Source: Ambrosia x helenae
Lineage: Eukaryota; Streptophyta; Magnoliopsida; Asterales; Asteraceae
Assembly: GCA_030844895.1 (NCBI GenBank)
Contig: CM061233.1
Coordinates: forward strand, 53,621,453 to 53,685,452
Direction: 5' to 3'
DNA: 64,000 bases
Shown here piece after piece: positions 21,218 through 32,052 of the stretch. The position numbers and the translations under genes were made by a program. The notes under the pieces are model-generated. The model saw only the letters and a list, made by a program, of their open reading frames with translations, was not told the origin of the DNA and ran no database searches. Positions within the stretch are counted from its first letter, which is position 1; each line of letters opens with the position of its first letter.

Positions 21218-21589
21218 AAGGCTAAGTATCTGTAGAAAACCCATGTTTTTTGAGTAAACCCTAGGAAACCCTACTTCCCGAGCTTTTTATATTTGAAAAT
21301 TTTAGGACATGTAATATACATGTTTTTAATAGTTTTGAGCTAAAAAAAATAAAAAATAAAAACGCCGATCGTTTTTTTTAAAATAAATAAGTTGTGCATC
21401 GTAACATATGTTTACACTGGTAACATACGTTATGATGCAAAACTTATTTATTTCTTTTAAAAAAACGATCGGCGCTTTTTTTAATTTTTTTGGCTCAAAA
21501 CTCTTAAAAAATACATATGACATATCCTAAAATTTTCAAACAAAAAAAAACTCGGAAAGTAGGTTTTTCTAGGGGTTTTCTAGAGTTTG

Positions 21590-21592
<3 letters not shown>
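21218..21592. mobile_element. Foldback element in a TA tract (copy 2)
   Basis: It has the same build as copy 1: arms with AAACCCTAGGAAACCCTA, TTTTAGGACATGTAAT and a CGATCGGCG block, and a spacer with AACATATGTT and AACATACGTTATGATGC. The arms are diverged from copy 1 but share the GGCTCAAAA and CGGCGCTTTTT words. Confidence 0.7.
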
Positions 21593-21641
<49 letters not shown>

Positions 21642-21767
21642 CCCGGTGCAAAAATTTTGTCAATTCATATAAGAATTGTCTATCCCGGAAAGCACCCGGA
21701 GGATAATCTAGTTATCAAAATATACACTAACCGGGTTTAAGTGTTATATATATATATATATATATAT

Positions 21768-21944
21768 AAAGTTTTAACCACTAGTCGGCGCTTTTTTGAT
21801 TTTTGTTTTTTTTGTTCAAAACTTTCAAAAACATGTTTGTTACATCATGTAATTTTTTGAAAACGAAAAAAAGTTTTGTAACTTGAGTTTTCATAGTTTT
21901 TAACTTTTTTTTTAACTCAATGGGGTTTTCAGTTTATACTTTCC
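21768..21944. mobile_element. Half foldback element in a TA tract (copy 3)
   Basis: Only one arm remains (GTCGGCGCTTTTTTGATTTT, then AACATG and a CTCAATGGGGTTTTC end), again between TA tracts. This suggests loss of the other arm by deletion. Confidence 0.55.
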
Positions 21945-21975
<31 letters not shown>

Positions 21976-21981
21976 CACACA

Positions 21982-22073
21982 CTAGTGGGAAACCCGCGCA
22001 TTGCAGCGGCGACGACGACAATTTATAATGCATCACTTGTTTTCTATTATTTATTAATCATTTCGGGATATAT
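21982..22073 (-). mobile_element. Helitron 3' terminus on the minus strand
   Basis: Read on the minus strand, the sequence has a CCGC/GCGG hairpin (CCGCTGCAATGCGCGG), then GTTTCCCA and CTAG (21982-21985) followed by T. This is the canonical end of a plant Helitron. The element extends to the right and is interrupted by the LINE at 22086. Its 5' end was not found. Confidence 0.6.
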
Positions 22074-22164
22074 AGTACGTTTGTCTGCTGCAGAACAGGC
22101 CGCGTTACAGCAGCTCTGCAGCTCTGTTTCGCTTTCTGTCCTATCGGGTTCAGCAGATTCTTGG

Positions 22165-24902
22165 TGTCACACCCTCAAATTCCACGTGCGGGGTTTTACC
22201 GCGAGGCGCGTGACACACCAGGATCTCAGTCAACGATCACAATAAACATACAACAAACATGCATTCATATATATTTTTAAAATCAAAATATCATGCTTTG
22301 AGCCGTAAACCAGCAGCGGAAGCATTCTTGTTTACAACCAAAAGACATATCATTGTTTACAAAACATTGTTTAATATGCTTCAAAATATTAGACGCTGTG
22401 CATGACTCCGTGCGCCTAGCCCATTGACTGCTACCTTAGCGACCTGAGAAAACATGCCAAAAATGTCAACATATAATGCTGGTGAGTTCACAGGTTTTCT
22501 TTTATAAAAGTGTTGTCACAAGTTCACAAAGATCATTCCCGTTAATACTATGTCATAAGAACGTTAGCTAGACGTTAAGTGTTTTTACTACTACGGTTGG
22601 GAACCCATTACTAAACATGAACCAAAAGATGATACTAGCCCAGATGACTGGGCTACCGATGCCTCGGTAACCCGACAGGTAGAGACAATATGCACCCGCC
22701 CGGCCCCGCCGTCGAGTGGGGTTTGTGAGGCCCAATAGATCTATCCACATTTCCCTCGTTGTGCGTTCCAGCACATTCATGGTTTCCCCCTGGGACTTTC
22801 CATAAAAGCCGTATAGTAACATAAAGTACCCCGAAAGCAAAACAGTAAAAGTGGGGCTGTGAAACTCACCTCGGTTTGCGTTACTTGAAAACAGTTAAGT
22901 AATTATGCTATGATAGCCCCAAATAGCGGCGACCTATCATAAGATGTGTATAAGTATCCGGACTAATAACCCGCAGGTTAACTAGTCCCCGAATGTCCAG
23001 ACCGTGACCATAAACGTTTGAAAACATCTTTAACTGTTAAACCGACCGTGCCAGACAAGACCCGACATCCCATTGGTGACCCGACATCCCACGTGTTAGG
23101 TAAATACAAGACATCATGCGACATATGCAATTAAACACTTAATACGCGCAATAGTTCACCTAGTCTAGCATAATGTCCGATTAACGCGTAAACAGGTCCG
23201 AACACGTGTTACTAAGTCATTGGGTGCATCCCGGGGTTCCTATCATGTTCTTAGGCGTCAAATCATGTTCTGGGATGTTAAAATATACATACAGCAGCAT
23301 TATACGTGATTAGGAATCAAACTAGCATTTAGGATTGTAATCACTAGTAAAAGTAGCATTTAGGATTGTAATCACTAGTAAAAGTAGCATTTAGGAATCA
23401 AACTAGCATTTAGGATTGTAATCACTAGTAAAAGTAGCATTTAGGAATCAAACTAGCATTTAGGATTGTAATCACTAGTGCTTGGGGCGAATAGGATTGC
23501 ATTCGCCTGAACATTAGGCGATTAGGGCCCTACTCGCATGAAGCCTCATGCGAATAGGATCCTACTCGCCTCTGCAGCTCTGTAGTGCAATTTCGCGTGC
23601 CGAACACTCCAAATCAGATCCGAAACATGTAAAAACACCCAATATCAAAACTAAACTATTAACCAAGCCTTTCCAAGCAAAAACCCCCAATTTATCTCTG
23701 TTCTAACCGGCTCGGTGCGATTATTTCCAAAAATGGCAAATACTAGGTTTCATTAACTAACCTTATCTTTCCCTATATGGAAACAATCAGATTTCATCTC
23801 CTACAAGTTGCAATTCATCATCTCTATGTTATATCATCATCCTAGCATGATTTCTAACCATAAACAAGCAATGAATCACATCATACATCCTATTCTTCAA
23901 GAATTACCCAAATGGGTCAAAATGCATAGTTGCACCTAAACATCATAACAAGGGCTTAAACTTATAGATAATCATCCTAACAACACCTATACATCAGAAG
24001 TACAATAAATTCATGGAAACATTCATGTTATAATCACCAACAATCATCATATGCACAAATACTTCACATATAGCAAGTATTATGGTGTAGACTTGTTTTA
24101 GAACTCTTTTCAAAGGGTTTTAAAGACACAAACTTAGCAAAACAAGGTCTGGACTTTTGGGGAACCAAAACAACAACTTTACAAAGGTGTAGGATGAAGA
24201 ACACACCATGGATTTTATCAAAGAAGGGTGTATAAGCTTGGTGATGGTGTGTTTTGAGGCAAAGCAAGTTCCAGAGGTGTTTCAAGGTGTGTGGGAGGCT
24301 TAGGATCAGTTAGGGTTGCACAAATGGTGTTTGGGGAGTCAAGGGTTCTATTTATAGGTGTTTTGACCCGTGTTCAGCAGTATAGGCGAGTAGCAGGTCC
24401 CTTCAGGCGATTGGGGCTCCTACTCGCCTCTATTCAGGCGAGTAGGGCCCCTACTCGCCCCAACATCATCCTACTCGCCTAAGATATAGGCAATTAGGGG
24501 TCTCCCCAGCTCCTAATCGCCTCTGTGATGCTGGAACGGGTTTTTGGCGCGTTAAACACTATTTTAACATATATAAACACGTATTCACATACCGATAAGT
24601 CACATAATGATTTCAAACATATAATGCACGATAACTAACACGTTTACATCCGTTCACCAATTCCCGGGACTCGAGACTCGTGTGTGCGTTAAACCCGGCG
24701 ATTCCACGAATCACCAATCCTTGTACACATGGTTATGTACCGACTCCCGATGACCCCACGGATCATCGTAACGACTCCCGATGATTCCCAGAATCATCAT
24801 ACCGACTCGACTGGCCCCGTTAAGTACGTAATATGCATGACTCGCTAAGGTAGACTTACTAGTTTAGTCAACGTTACTAACCTGAGTTTGCCGGGTGTCA
24901 CA
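22165..24902 (-). mobile_element. Solo LTR of the chromovirus family, minus strand, duplication CTTGG
   Basis: CTTGG flanks both sides (22160-22164 and 24903-24907). On the minus strand it starts TGTGACACCCGGCAAACTCA and ends GGAATTTGAGGGTGTGACA, the same ends as the LTR at 933-3467. A TATA box (CCTATAAATAG) lies at 24348-24358. Arrays of GGCGAGTAGG-type words lie at 24385-24525 and 23480-23575. Confidence 0.9.
23316..23480. repeat. Compound tandem repeat in the solo LTR
   Basis: The word AGCATTTAGGATTGTAATCA followed by CTAGTAAAAGT (31 bp) occurs four times, interleaved with AGCATTTAGGAATCAAACT. The pattern suggests stepwise unequal exchange or slippage. The related LTR at 933-3467 lacks this array. 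Confidence 0.85.
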
Positions 24903-24907
24903 CTTGG

Positions 24908-25504
24908 GGCTGGGTTTCGGATTCAGGACATATGTTTACTGCTGCTGAAGTAAGGAGAAGACTGCAACACTGTAGATTTGTTTAGGCGGAATTTATTCTG
25001 CAGAGAAACTCTTGGGTCCCTTTGAAGACGTTGATACTTGCTTAGCGTGCGGACCTGGATAGACTTCCTACAAGGCTTAATCTACTTAGAAGGAACATTA
25101 ATATCGGATCAGATTTATGCCTGATTTGTGATGAGGTTGCTGAGTCCACGGAACATCTGTTTGTTTCGTGTGGTTTCGCGCAGATCATTTGGCAGCTTGT
25201 GGCACAATGGTGTAAGTTCGGTTCGCTTTACCTATTCCATTTCAGAGATATCTTGAAACTGCATCAGCACATGGGAGGCTCGAAGAGTAAGAAGAAGGTG
25301 TTTTATGCTATTTGCCTAACTACTATTTGGTGCTTATGGAAACACAGGAACGGGGTGGTCTTTAACAACATTCAGGTTCAGCTTTCAAAGGTTTTTGGTG
25401 ATATTAAGGCGACAAGCTTTTTCTGGGTTAAGGCAAGGGCTAAAAAATTGGGGTTGGATTGGAACGTTTGGTGTAATTTTGATCTTTCTAGAATAGATTG
25501 GTGA
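24908..25504 (+). pseudogene. LINE ORF2 C-terminus with zinc-binding (zf-RVT) domain, broken
   Basis: The frame continues across the solo LTR site from ADSW on the left. It shows the plant L1 tail pattern: NSWVPLKTLILA, LDRLPTRLNLLRRNI, then CLIC, then ESTEHLFVSC, which is the C-x2-C/H-x-C zinc-binding group after the reverse transcriptase. The segment from 25199 stays open to 25504 and ends WNVWCNFDLSRIDW. At least two in-frame TAG stops (near 24992 and 25045) disable it. Confidence 0.8.
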
Positions 25505-25613
25505 CTATAGTAAATCTTGGTGTAATCATGTTTGTACGGTGTATTGCTAGTATTCCGCTATCATGGGTGAATAAATTTATTTTGTTGATCGTTCAAAAAA
25601 AAGTACGTTTGTC

Positions 25614-26331
25614 GGTTGTCTTACTCGTATATGTCAATTTGTTTCCTTATTCATTTTCTATTTTTTATCTCCGTTAACTCTTTTACGATAATTATTAGAG
25701 AAAATCAAGGTACGGCCATTAATGGAGGACCAAGTTGATAATTAATATATATCTTAATACAAATTATTAACAGGGCTTAAGAGTACTCAAAAGACTATTA
25801 GATACTTGGAGGAGTGGTGAAAGCGATGATAGCTTTCTTGTTATTATCATAGTAATGGCCTATAGGCTATAGGTAGGATAGGGATGTTGTGCATGAGAGG
25901 TCCGGACATAGTTGTCATCCCTAAATGCATCTCCAAACATAAGGGCAACCTGAATTTTCAATATACATTTCTTAAGGTTTCATGTTTTCTTGGCTACCTA
26001 TTATTTCACAATTTTATATAATATAATTATAACATGCAATTTAAATGAATATTGATTCCTAAAACAGCTTTAATGCGACATCATGTACCTGAATTTGAAT
26101 TTTATTGCACCCAATAAAGGGTTTAGGACCAACAATATATCCAAGTCTCTAACCCCAAGGTAGATATAGATTGATGACATTTTTAGTTCGCTCACCAGAA
26201 CATAAAAGATTAAGCATTTACATGTAAACAAAAATACATTTACACTTTTAAGTACAAGAACTCTAATGAAATTTAATAATAAGGTAGCAACCATACATCT
26301 GATATCTTAATACATAATACATGCATTCTAA
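25614..26331. other. AT-rich sequence without identifiable genes
   Basis: I see no coding block, terminal repeat or array here. It may belong to the minus-strand Helitron that starts at 21982. Confidence 0.4.
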
Positions 26332-26744
26332 GAGGGTGTTTGGGATTGAGTTTGGAAATGTAAAAGTGCTTTTGATCAAAAGTGCTTATTGGCTTATGAC
26401 TCTTTGAAAAGGAGTTTTAAAAAAAGTGTTTGGATTAGCTTTTCAGATGAGAAACGTCAAAAAGTCAATAAATTGTTGTTTTTTTAAGTGTTTCGCTTAA
26501 CTTATTGTGAATATTGGTTGTATGGGTGGTAAATTTGTAATTTTTATCCAAAAGTCAAAAGCCAAAAGCCAAAAGCCAGGATTTCTAACTTTTCAAAAAC
26601 AGCTTTTCCACCCTTAAAAGTTAAAAGCCAAAAGTCAAAACAGAAAGTGCTTTTGTGTTACACAAACAGCTTATTGACTTATTGGCTTTTTGAAAAAGCC
26701 AATAAGTCAATAAGTTGTTTTGAAACTCAATCCCAAACACCCTC
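26332..26744. mobile_element. MITE with long inverted ends, duplication TAA
   Basis: GAGGGTGTTTGGGATTGAG on the left and its exact complement on the right form the termini. TAA flanks both sides (26329-26331 and 26745-26747), as for Tourist/Harbinger. Inside are AAAAGCCAAAAGCC repeats and long AATAAGTCAATAAG inverted segments. It is 413 bp and non-coding. Confidence 0.82.
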
Positions 26745-26942
26745 TAATATATCTGCTCCACAACGAAAACAAAAAAAGTTTATTCCAATGTAGTATTTAC
26801 ACGTTGTGAGACAAAAAGCCTAGTGATAATTACTATACATAACGATTTAAGTCAAATATTTGCTCAATGGGGGACTTTATAGAATGTGAAATGCATATCA
26901 AGAATCTGAGAGACCAAAATAGGATCACGCTCATTCAGCACA

Positions 26943-26945
<3 letters not shown>

Positions 26946-26978
<33 letters not shown>
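26946..26978. repeat. (TA)n microsatellite
   Basis: A simple TA tract with no element boundary recognised next to it. Confidence 0.9.
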
Positions 26979-26981
<3 letters not shown>

Positions 26982-26994
26982 AGCAAAAGGCTTA

Positions 26995-27207
26995 GTGCAT
27001 AGCTGGCTCCAAATATGTAGTTTTCTGCTGCATTTTCTTCAGGTATATCAATAACAAAGCTCTTGAAGTATAAAACTGGACAACATTTTCAAATTTCATG
27101 AAATCATAGACATTTTTTACCCCTATTAAAGCATTGTTGCATTGGGCAAACCATTTCAACAGTCTGCACTCTTTCACCATTTCTACCATCCGAAAAGAAT
27201 CAAATCC
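26995..27207 (-). pseudogene. Exon-like remnant of an unidentified gene (minus strand)
   Basis: On the minus strand TTTAATCAG is followed by an open frame reading GFDSFRMVEMVKECRLLKWF and continuing for about 70 codons. Near its end a second frame reads IDIPEENAAENYIFG, which also looks protein-like, so a one-base shift is likely. The protein is not recognised. It may belong with the exon-like pieces at 29788-29870 and 30386-30558. Confidence 0.35.
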
Positions 27208-27715
27208 CTGATTTAATAAGCAAGAATTAGCTATTGTCTTATAACAATACCATTATCAAAAACCATTTGTCAAAAAAAAAAAAATTGTAAAATAATTAAT
27301 GAGATGCAACCATTAAGTCAAATATAGGACTGAATTAAGTAAATTAGCAAAAGACAAATACAATTACTGAATTACGTGAAGTAATCCTATGAAAACATCT
27401 TTTATATATAAAGATAATGAGTTTACGTCAACCCGCACATTACGGCGGGATGTTGATTATAAATGTCTTTGGTATCAATATATGAGATGTGAAAATTGGT
27501 AAGATTTTGCAAAATATTCTTTTCGTTTTGCTTTATCCTCGGCTTACAACATCACACTAAAGCATTTATTTTGTAAATTATTATATATTAATAATCAGAC
27601 TAAATGAATAGTGACACAAAAAGAATTGTAAAAATATTAATATTTTATTTATATTATTATTTTATTTAAAAACTTTATTATATTATATACTATTATTTAC
27701 TATTAATATATTATA

Positions 27716-28150
27716 CCGATCCTGACAATACCGATACCGATAATATCGAAACCGAAAATCCATAAATATGGGTACCGATACCGATCCCGAAACCACTCGG
27801 TTCGGTATCGGTTCGGTACGGTATCGGGATCGGGACGGGATAGGATCGGTATTCGGCCTTGTATGCTCATCCCTAATTAATATATTATATACTATTATTT
27901 TATTCAAAAACTTTACGGTATCGGTACGGTACCAGTATGGTATCGGTATTTTACCTTAAAATACCGATCCCGTACCGATACCGATAATACCAAAACCGAA
28001 AATCCATAAATATGGGTACCGATACCGATCCCGAAACCACTCGGTTCGGTATCGGTTCGGTACGGTATCGGGATCGGGACGGAATGGGATCGGTATTCGG
28101 CCTTGTATGCTCATCCCTAATTAATATATTATATACTATTATTTTATTCG
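27716..28150. repeat. Tandem duplication of a CCGATA/GGTATC-rich module
   Basis: About 190 bp (27716-27905) recur at 27960-28150 with few changes. Each copy is dense in ACCGATACCGA and its complement, TTCGGTATCGGTTCGGTACG, and ends in CTTGTATGCTCATCCCTAAT. A diverged piece occurs at 30110-30205. Short frames across it are artefacts of the repeat. Confidence 0.8.
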
Positions 28151-28329
28151 TATTATTTTATTAAAAAAATTTATTATATTATATACTATTAATATAAATA
28201 ACATAATCTTATGTAATTTCGTTACAAATTTCATGTGTTACCTTATGTGTAGATTTCTTTTTTTTTTTAACGTTTACAACCAAAATGGAATCTCGATTGT
28301 ATAATTCATTGATTGATTAACACCTCATG

Positions 28330-28377
28330 TAAATCACGATTGTAAAATGCGCAACGCGCGTGATTTTATACAACTAG
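28330..28377 (+). mobile_element. Helitron 3' terminus
   Basis: AAATCACG and CGTGATTT form an 8-base stem, then TATACAA and CTAG (28374-28377) followed by T. The GCGCAACGCGCG phrase in the loop is common in plant Helitron ends. The 5' end to the left was not found. Confidence 0.5.
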
Positions 28378-29241
28378 TTTTTCTAAAAAATGAAATCAAC
28401 ACATAACAAAACTTAGTCATGCTATATTCCTATATCCATTAATTTTTTTACATAGATCTACTTCATCTTGTTTTTCCAAATTAATTTGATTATGTAATGC
28501 ATTAAATTAATAGACCAAAAGTTAATGGCATCATTGTTTATCAAAAAGAAATATGAATTCAAGATCTTGTTATTTTCCATATGATTCCATTTCCTATAAC
28601 TATTACTTAGAATCTTTACTTAAAGTGGTTTCTCGTTTTTGTTTTGAATGGTTAAATGTTACGCACTTTTATTTATTTACATATAAAATTGTATGGTAAC
28701 CACAAGATGTATACATCAGAACACCAAAACAATAACGAAACTTACTTTAAATAGCTGAACATTGGCATTATGTTGGCTATGACAAAAAAAAATTAGAGTG
28801 TTATAAACATACATAAGGGTGAATTAAGGCACATAAATAAAACATATCATCTTTGGGTATAAATTTAATTCTAATTCTAAGTCATTATTTCATTTGGTTT
28901 GTGATAACAGGTAAAAGGGGATTTATCTAATAAATTCAGTAATTAACCATGCCCCACAAAAAGAATACATTTAATGTTTTTTTAGATTTTAAGTTTTATT
29001 TTACCGACCAAAACCGAATCTTTGTCAGATGAAGATCATCACCCTAGAAAACACATAAATAATTTTTTTTCTTGGAAAACAACACAAACCAAAACAATTT
29101 TGTTGGAAAAAGCAAATTGATCATTAATGCTTCATACTCTGTAACGATTAACATGAATCCCCATATGTAATGCTTCATACTCTGTAAACATGAAAACACA
29201 TACGTTGTTCATATCGTAGAAACAAATAGCTGAACAATAAC

Positions 29242-29292
<51 letters not shown>

Positions 29293-29787
29293 GAGGGAGA
29301 GAGATCGGCGAGAGAGGAAACAACAAAATTTACCGGTGGTGGTGAAAATAGCGGTGGTTGGTCTGGCCTGGTTTATATGTATTGGGGTAGAATATGTGAG
29401 TGACGTAAATTGTGTTGGAAATAAAGAAATGACGGTTGAAGGCGGAAACGATAAAAAAACGACAGCTGAGATTTTCTTTCACAGTAGATTGAATGCGGGA
29501 GGGAATAAACAAAAGAAACGGAATGATGACGGAAAAAAAAAAGAAAACGGAGTGAAGGATGCCGTTAAGTTGCATTTTGTGTGTATATATATATATATAT
29601 ATAATATCTTCTCATATAATGTTTTCGCTTTATTTAGAACATAAATGGCAACCCTTCTTTTCCACAATAGTTATGTTAAATTGTAAAATTTTCGAGAAAG
29701 ATTGCTGGTCTTGAGATATGCAGGTTTGTTTTTATATTTATGATGGTCATTATGTAAAGACTGGTAAATTGATTAAAAGAAGATTAC
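28378..29787. other. AT-rich intron-like DNA with microsatellites
   Basis: There is no convincing gene. It contains an AAT/ATA microsatellite of about 54 bp (29237-29290), a TA tract (29583-29602) and poly-A stretches. Short frames here are low complexity. Confidence 0.5.
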
Positions 29788-29870
29788 CTGTGCAAGAATG
29801 AAGACAATGTTACTCCAAATTTCAGCAAGAGCTTAAATGTATTTTGCACTAAAAGCCCAGCCACGACCTC
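29788..29870 (-). pseudogene. Exon-like remnant (minus strand)
   Basis: On the minus strand an acceptor-like TTTAATAG is followed by about 28 codons (GGRGWAFSAKYI, stop, ALAEIWSNIVFILAQ) and a donor CAG before GTAATC. The splice-site quality suggests a real former exon; the internal TAA makes it non-functional. Identity unknown. Confidence 0.3.
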
Positions 29871-30385
29871 CTATTAAATAATTCAAAATGTTAGCCACCA
29901 ATGTACACAAAACAACTAAGTTTAATGGATGTAATATGTGTTGCATACATGATGGGCATATATCAATTCTTTTCACCTTCCAGCTTTGACTCGTGTATGA
30001 AAACAACATAGAAACCATAAACTAAAATCAAAAAGAAAAAAATAAACAATGGTAGAAACCTTAATATCAACAAAAAGTAACTACATAAAAGACACCAAAT
30101 CAACCGGTGTATTCGGGATCGGGATTGGTTTTTGAAAGTTTTTGGTTTCAGTATTATTAGAATCGGTATCAGTACAGTACCGATCCTGTCCCGAGCTCAC
30201 CCCTACGCCAGTGCCTGCAACATAGTGGAAAAATAGTGAATGAAAAATAACAGTTTTTTAGGCAAATTAAAAAAGCATAAGAGTATAAAATATAATTGGG
30301 TTGATTTAGTTTATGTTTAATACCTAGTGGGCCAAACAGAGAAAACAAGAATATTTAGATTAAAAGAAAAAGGGTAAGTTTAAAG

Positions 30386-30558
30386 CTAACAAAACAACTT
30401 TTGGTGGATAAAGTTTGGTAGTAATTCTTGCACTCCTGGATCATCAATTATGACATATACGGTTTGAATCGCAACTTCGTTTGTTATCAGAATGGAGCCA
30501 TTGTCATTGTGTTTTTTATGTGAGGCCCGTTCAACTATCCTCTTGTGAGTGATTCTTA
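30386..30558 (-). pseudogene. Exon remnant cut by the Harbinger element (minus strand)
   Basis: The minus-strand frame RIVERASHKKHNDNGSILI, NEVAIQTVYV and PGVQELLPNF ends in TAG at about 30386. If the Harbinger element and one TTA are removed, the frame runs on without a stop into 32557-32605 (FDIYIPKDIRITHK). The element therefore landed in coding-like DNA. The long 264-codon frame that appears to continue into the element is an antisense accident. Identity unknown. Confidence 0.45.
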
Positions 30559-30835
30559 GGGTGTGTGTAGTGGCCTCGTTGTGGGGCGTTTTAAGCCTCC
30601 ATAGCGTCCGGAACACCGCCCCCTCCGGTGCTATGGGGCGTTTTAGGGTTGAGTTGGTTGTGACCATAACGGTGCTATGGATTGAATTTGGGAGGTTGTT
30701 GATGTTCATGACCGTTGTCAAACGGTCCAAAACATTAATTTTTTTTTTAATAAACAAAATCTCTCTATATATATACAAATACAACACAAACAACTCACAC
30801 CAAACAAAACCAAATACAAACCTAAAACCAAACCT

Positions 30836-31189
30836 ATGGCAGCGTGGACGAATCAAGAGCAACTCGAGTTGGTGCGCGCGTGGATGAACGTTAAGGAGAT
30901 CCTGCCAGCCAATAGGGAGTCTTTTTGGCGCAATGTGTTGGTCAAGTTCAACCAAATCACCGGAACGAACCACCGTACCGTTGATCAGATCACCAGTAAG
31001 TGGTCTGCTATACGAAATAACGTTAACAGATGGTATGGAGTCTATGAAGCGACGATGCAGGCGCACCCTGGGGTTAGCGAACAGATGGCAATTCAGTTGA
31101 CACACGACGCCTATCGTCAACAATACGACAGCGACTTCTCCATCACCAATCTTTTGTCGTGGTCTCTGATGCGTTTTCACTATGTTTAA
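30836..31189 (+). CDS. Myb/SANT-like DNA-binding protein of Harbinger ORF1 type, truncated
   Basis: The 117 residues start MAAWTNQEQLELVRAWMNV and contain the trihelix/SANT-like pattern ESFWRNVLVKFNQITG, HRTVDQITSKWSAIRNNVN, then PGVSEQMAIQLTHDAYRQQY. In PIF/Harbinger elements such a protein binds subterminal DNA and carries the transposase to the nucleus. The C-terminal NAM-associated part is missing: after DSDFSI the frame ends in LLSWSLMRFHYV. A TATA-like tract (about 30762-30776) lies 60-70 bp upstream of the ATG. It may be expressed but is unlikely to be complete. Confidence 0.75.
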   Translation: MAAWTNQEQLELVRAWMNVKEILPANRESFWRNVLVKFNQITGTNHRTVDQITSKWSAIRNNVNRWYGVYEATMQAHPGVSEQMAIQLTHDAYRQQYDSDFSITNLLSWSLMRFHYV

Positions 31190-31415
31190 TTTTTAATGTT
31201 TAGGCTTTATTTTCTTATCCTGAGAGGTTGTAACGTTTAATGTTATGTTTTATGTTTAGTGTTGTATTTGTAATGTTTAAGGTTTTAGTTTTTAAAGTTT
31301 TATTTTAAATTTAAACCATTACAATCCTAAATTACTTATTACAAACAGAGTTCCTAATCCTAAACTACTTATTAAAACGTTACATAAACACATTACATAA
31401 ACACATAATATAATC

Positions 31416-32052
31416 CTAAACCTCCCACTCGAGTGTGTAGTACTCGGGGGATACGGAACGTGAGCTGTCCCGTCCATCGGATCTTGCATCCGAGGGGAAA
31501 TAGTAGTACTCACGAGGAGGAGTAGGCATGCTCCAAAGGCGCTCCTCCTCCTCAACTTCCCTAAGGGCTTCCAAGTCCTCCGGAGTTGGGTCCCCATATT
31601 CACGGGGTGGGTGGTCTGGTGGTGGTGGGTGGGGGTATTCTGGGGGGTGGGGAAAGGTTGGTGGTAGGGGGTGGGGGTATTCTGGGAGGTGGGGATAGGT
31701 TGGTGGTAGGGGGTGGGGATAGCAGCAGCAATTCGGGGGGTGGGGGCTGACAACATCAGTCGGTCCATTTCATTAATAGCCATGGTATAATCTATGGCCC
31801 AGGCCCATTCTTCATCCGTGAAGTCATCATCGACTTCAGGATGAGGAAAGGTTGGTGGTGCCGCAGTAGGAGGAGGGGGATATAACCAATGTTGTGGAGG
31901 AGGAGGAGGAGGAAGAAGAAGAGGTTGTGGAGGAGGAGGAGAGGAGGTGAATGGTAGTCTCCGGGGCCGGCCCCGTCCCCGGACCCGCGAGCGTACTGCC
32001 GGACATTAGAAGGTCCGGCAGCTCCTGGTTGAAAACCGCCCATATTATTCAT
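31416..32052 (-). pseudogene. Proline-rich protein gene opposite the SANT gene, frameshifted
   Basis: From an ATG at 32052 the minus strand reads MNNMGGFQPGAAGPSNVRQY, then a Pro/Gln-rich tract broken by frame changes. It goes on to EWAWAIDYTMAINEMDRLM, tandem TPTPYHQP repeats, EALREVEEEERLWSMP, and finally SVSPEYYTLEWEV with a stop at 31416-31418. These parts lie in different frames, so the copy is broken by at least two indels. CCTATAAATAC at 32119-32129 is a good TATA box for it. It is not a transposase and I know no domain for it. Confidence 0.55.

Larger units (their letters stand above)
22074..25613 (+). mobile_element. 5'-truncated LINE with solo LTR inside
   Basis: AGTACGTTTGTC occurs at 22074-22085 and again at 25602-25613, directly after a run of A. 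That is a 12-base target duplication (the first A is ambiguous) with poly(A), as expected of target-primed reverse transcription. The LINE itself is about 770 bp (22086-22164 plus 24908-25601), the 3' end of the element. A minus-strand solo LTR splits it. Confidence 0.85.

Noticed and set aside
27425..27455. Minus-strand Helitron end at the CCCGC/GCGGG hairpin
   Set aside because: The hairpin resembles Helitron ends but no CTAG or CTRR follows at the right distance.
27683..27959. Two overlapping frames of 74 and 63 codons rich in Arg and Tyr
   Set aside because: They arise from the CCGATA/GGTATC repeats on both strands.
29132..29326. 64-codon minus-strand frame with a long Tyr run
   Set aside because: It is the translation of the AAT/ATA microsatellite.
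30386..31180. 264-codon minus-strand frame as one gene
   Set aside because: It crosses the left border of the Harbinger element and is antisense to the SANT-like gene. Only its C-terminal 50 codons, outside the element, look like coding sequence.
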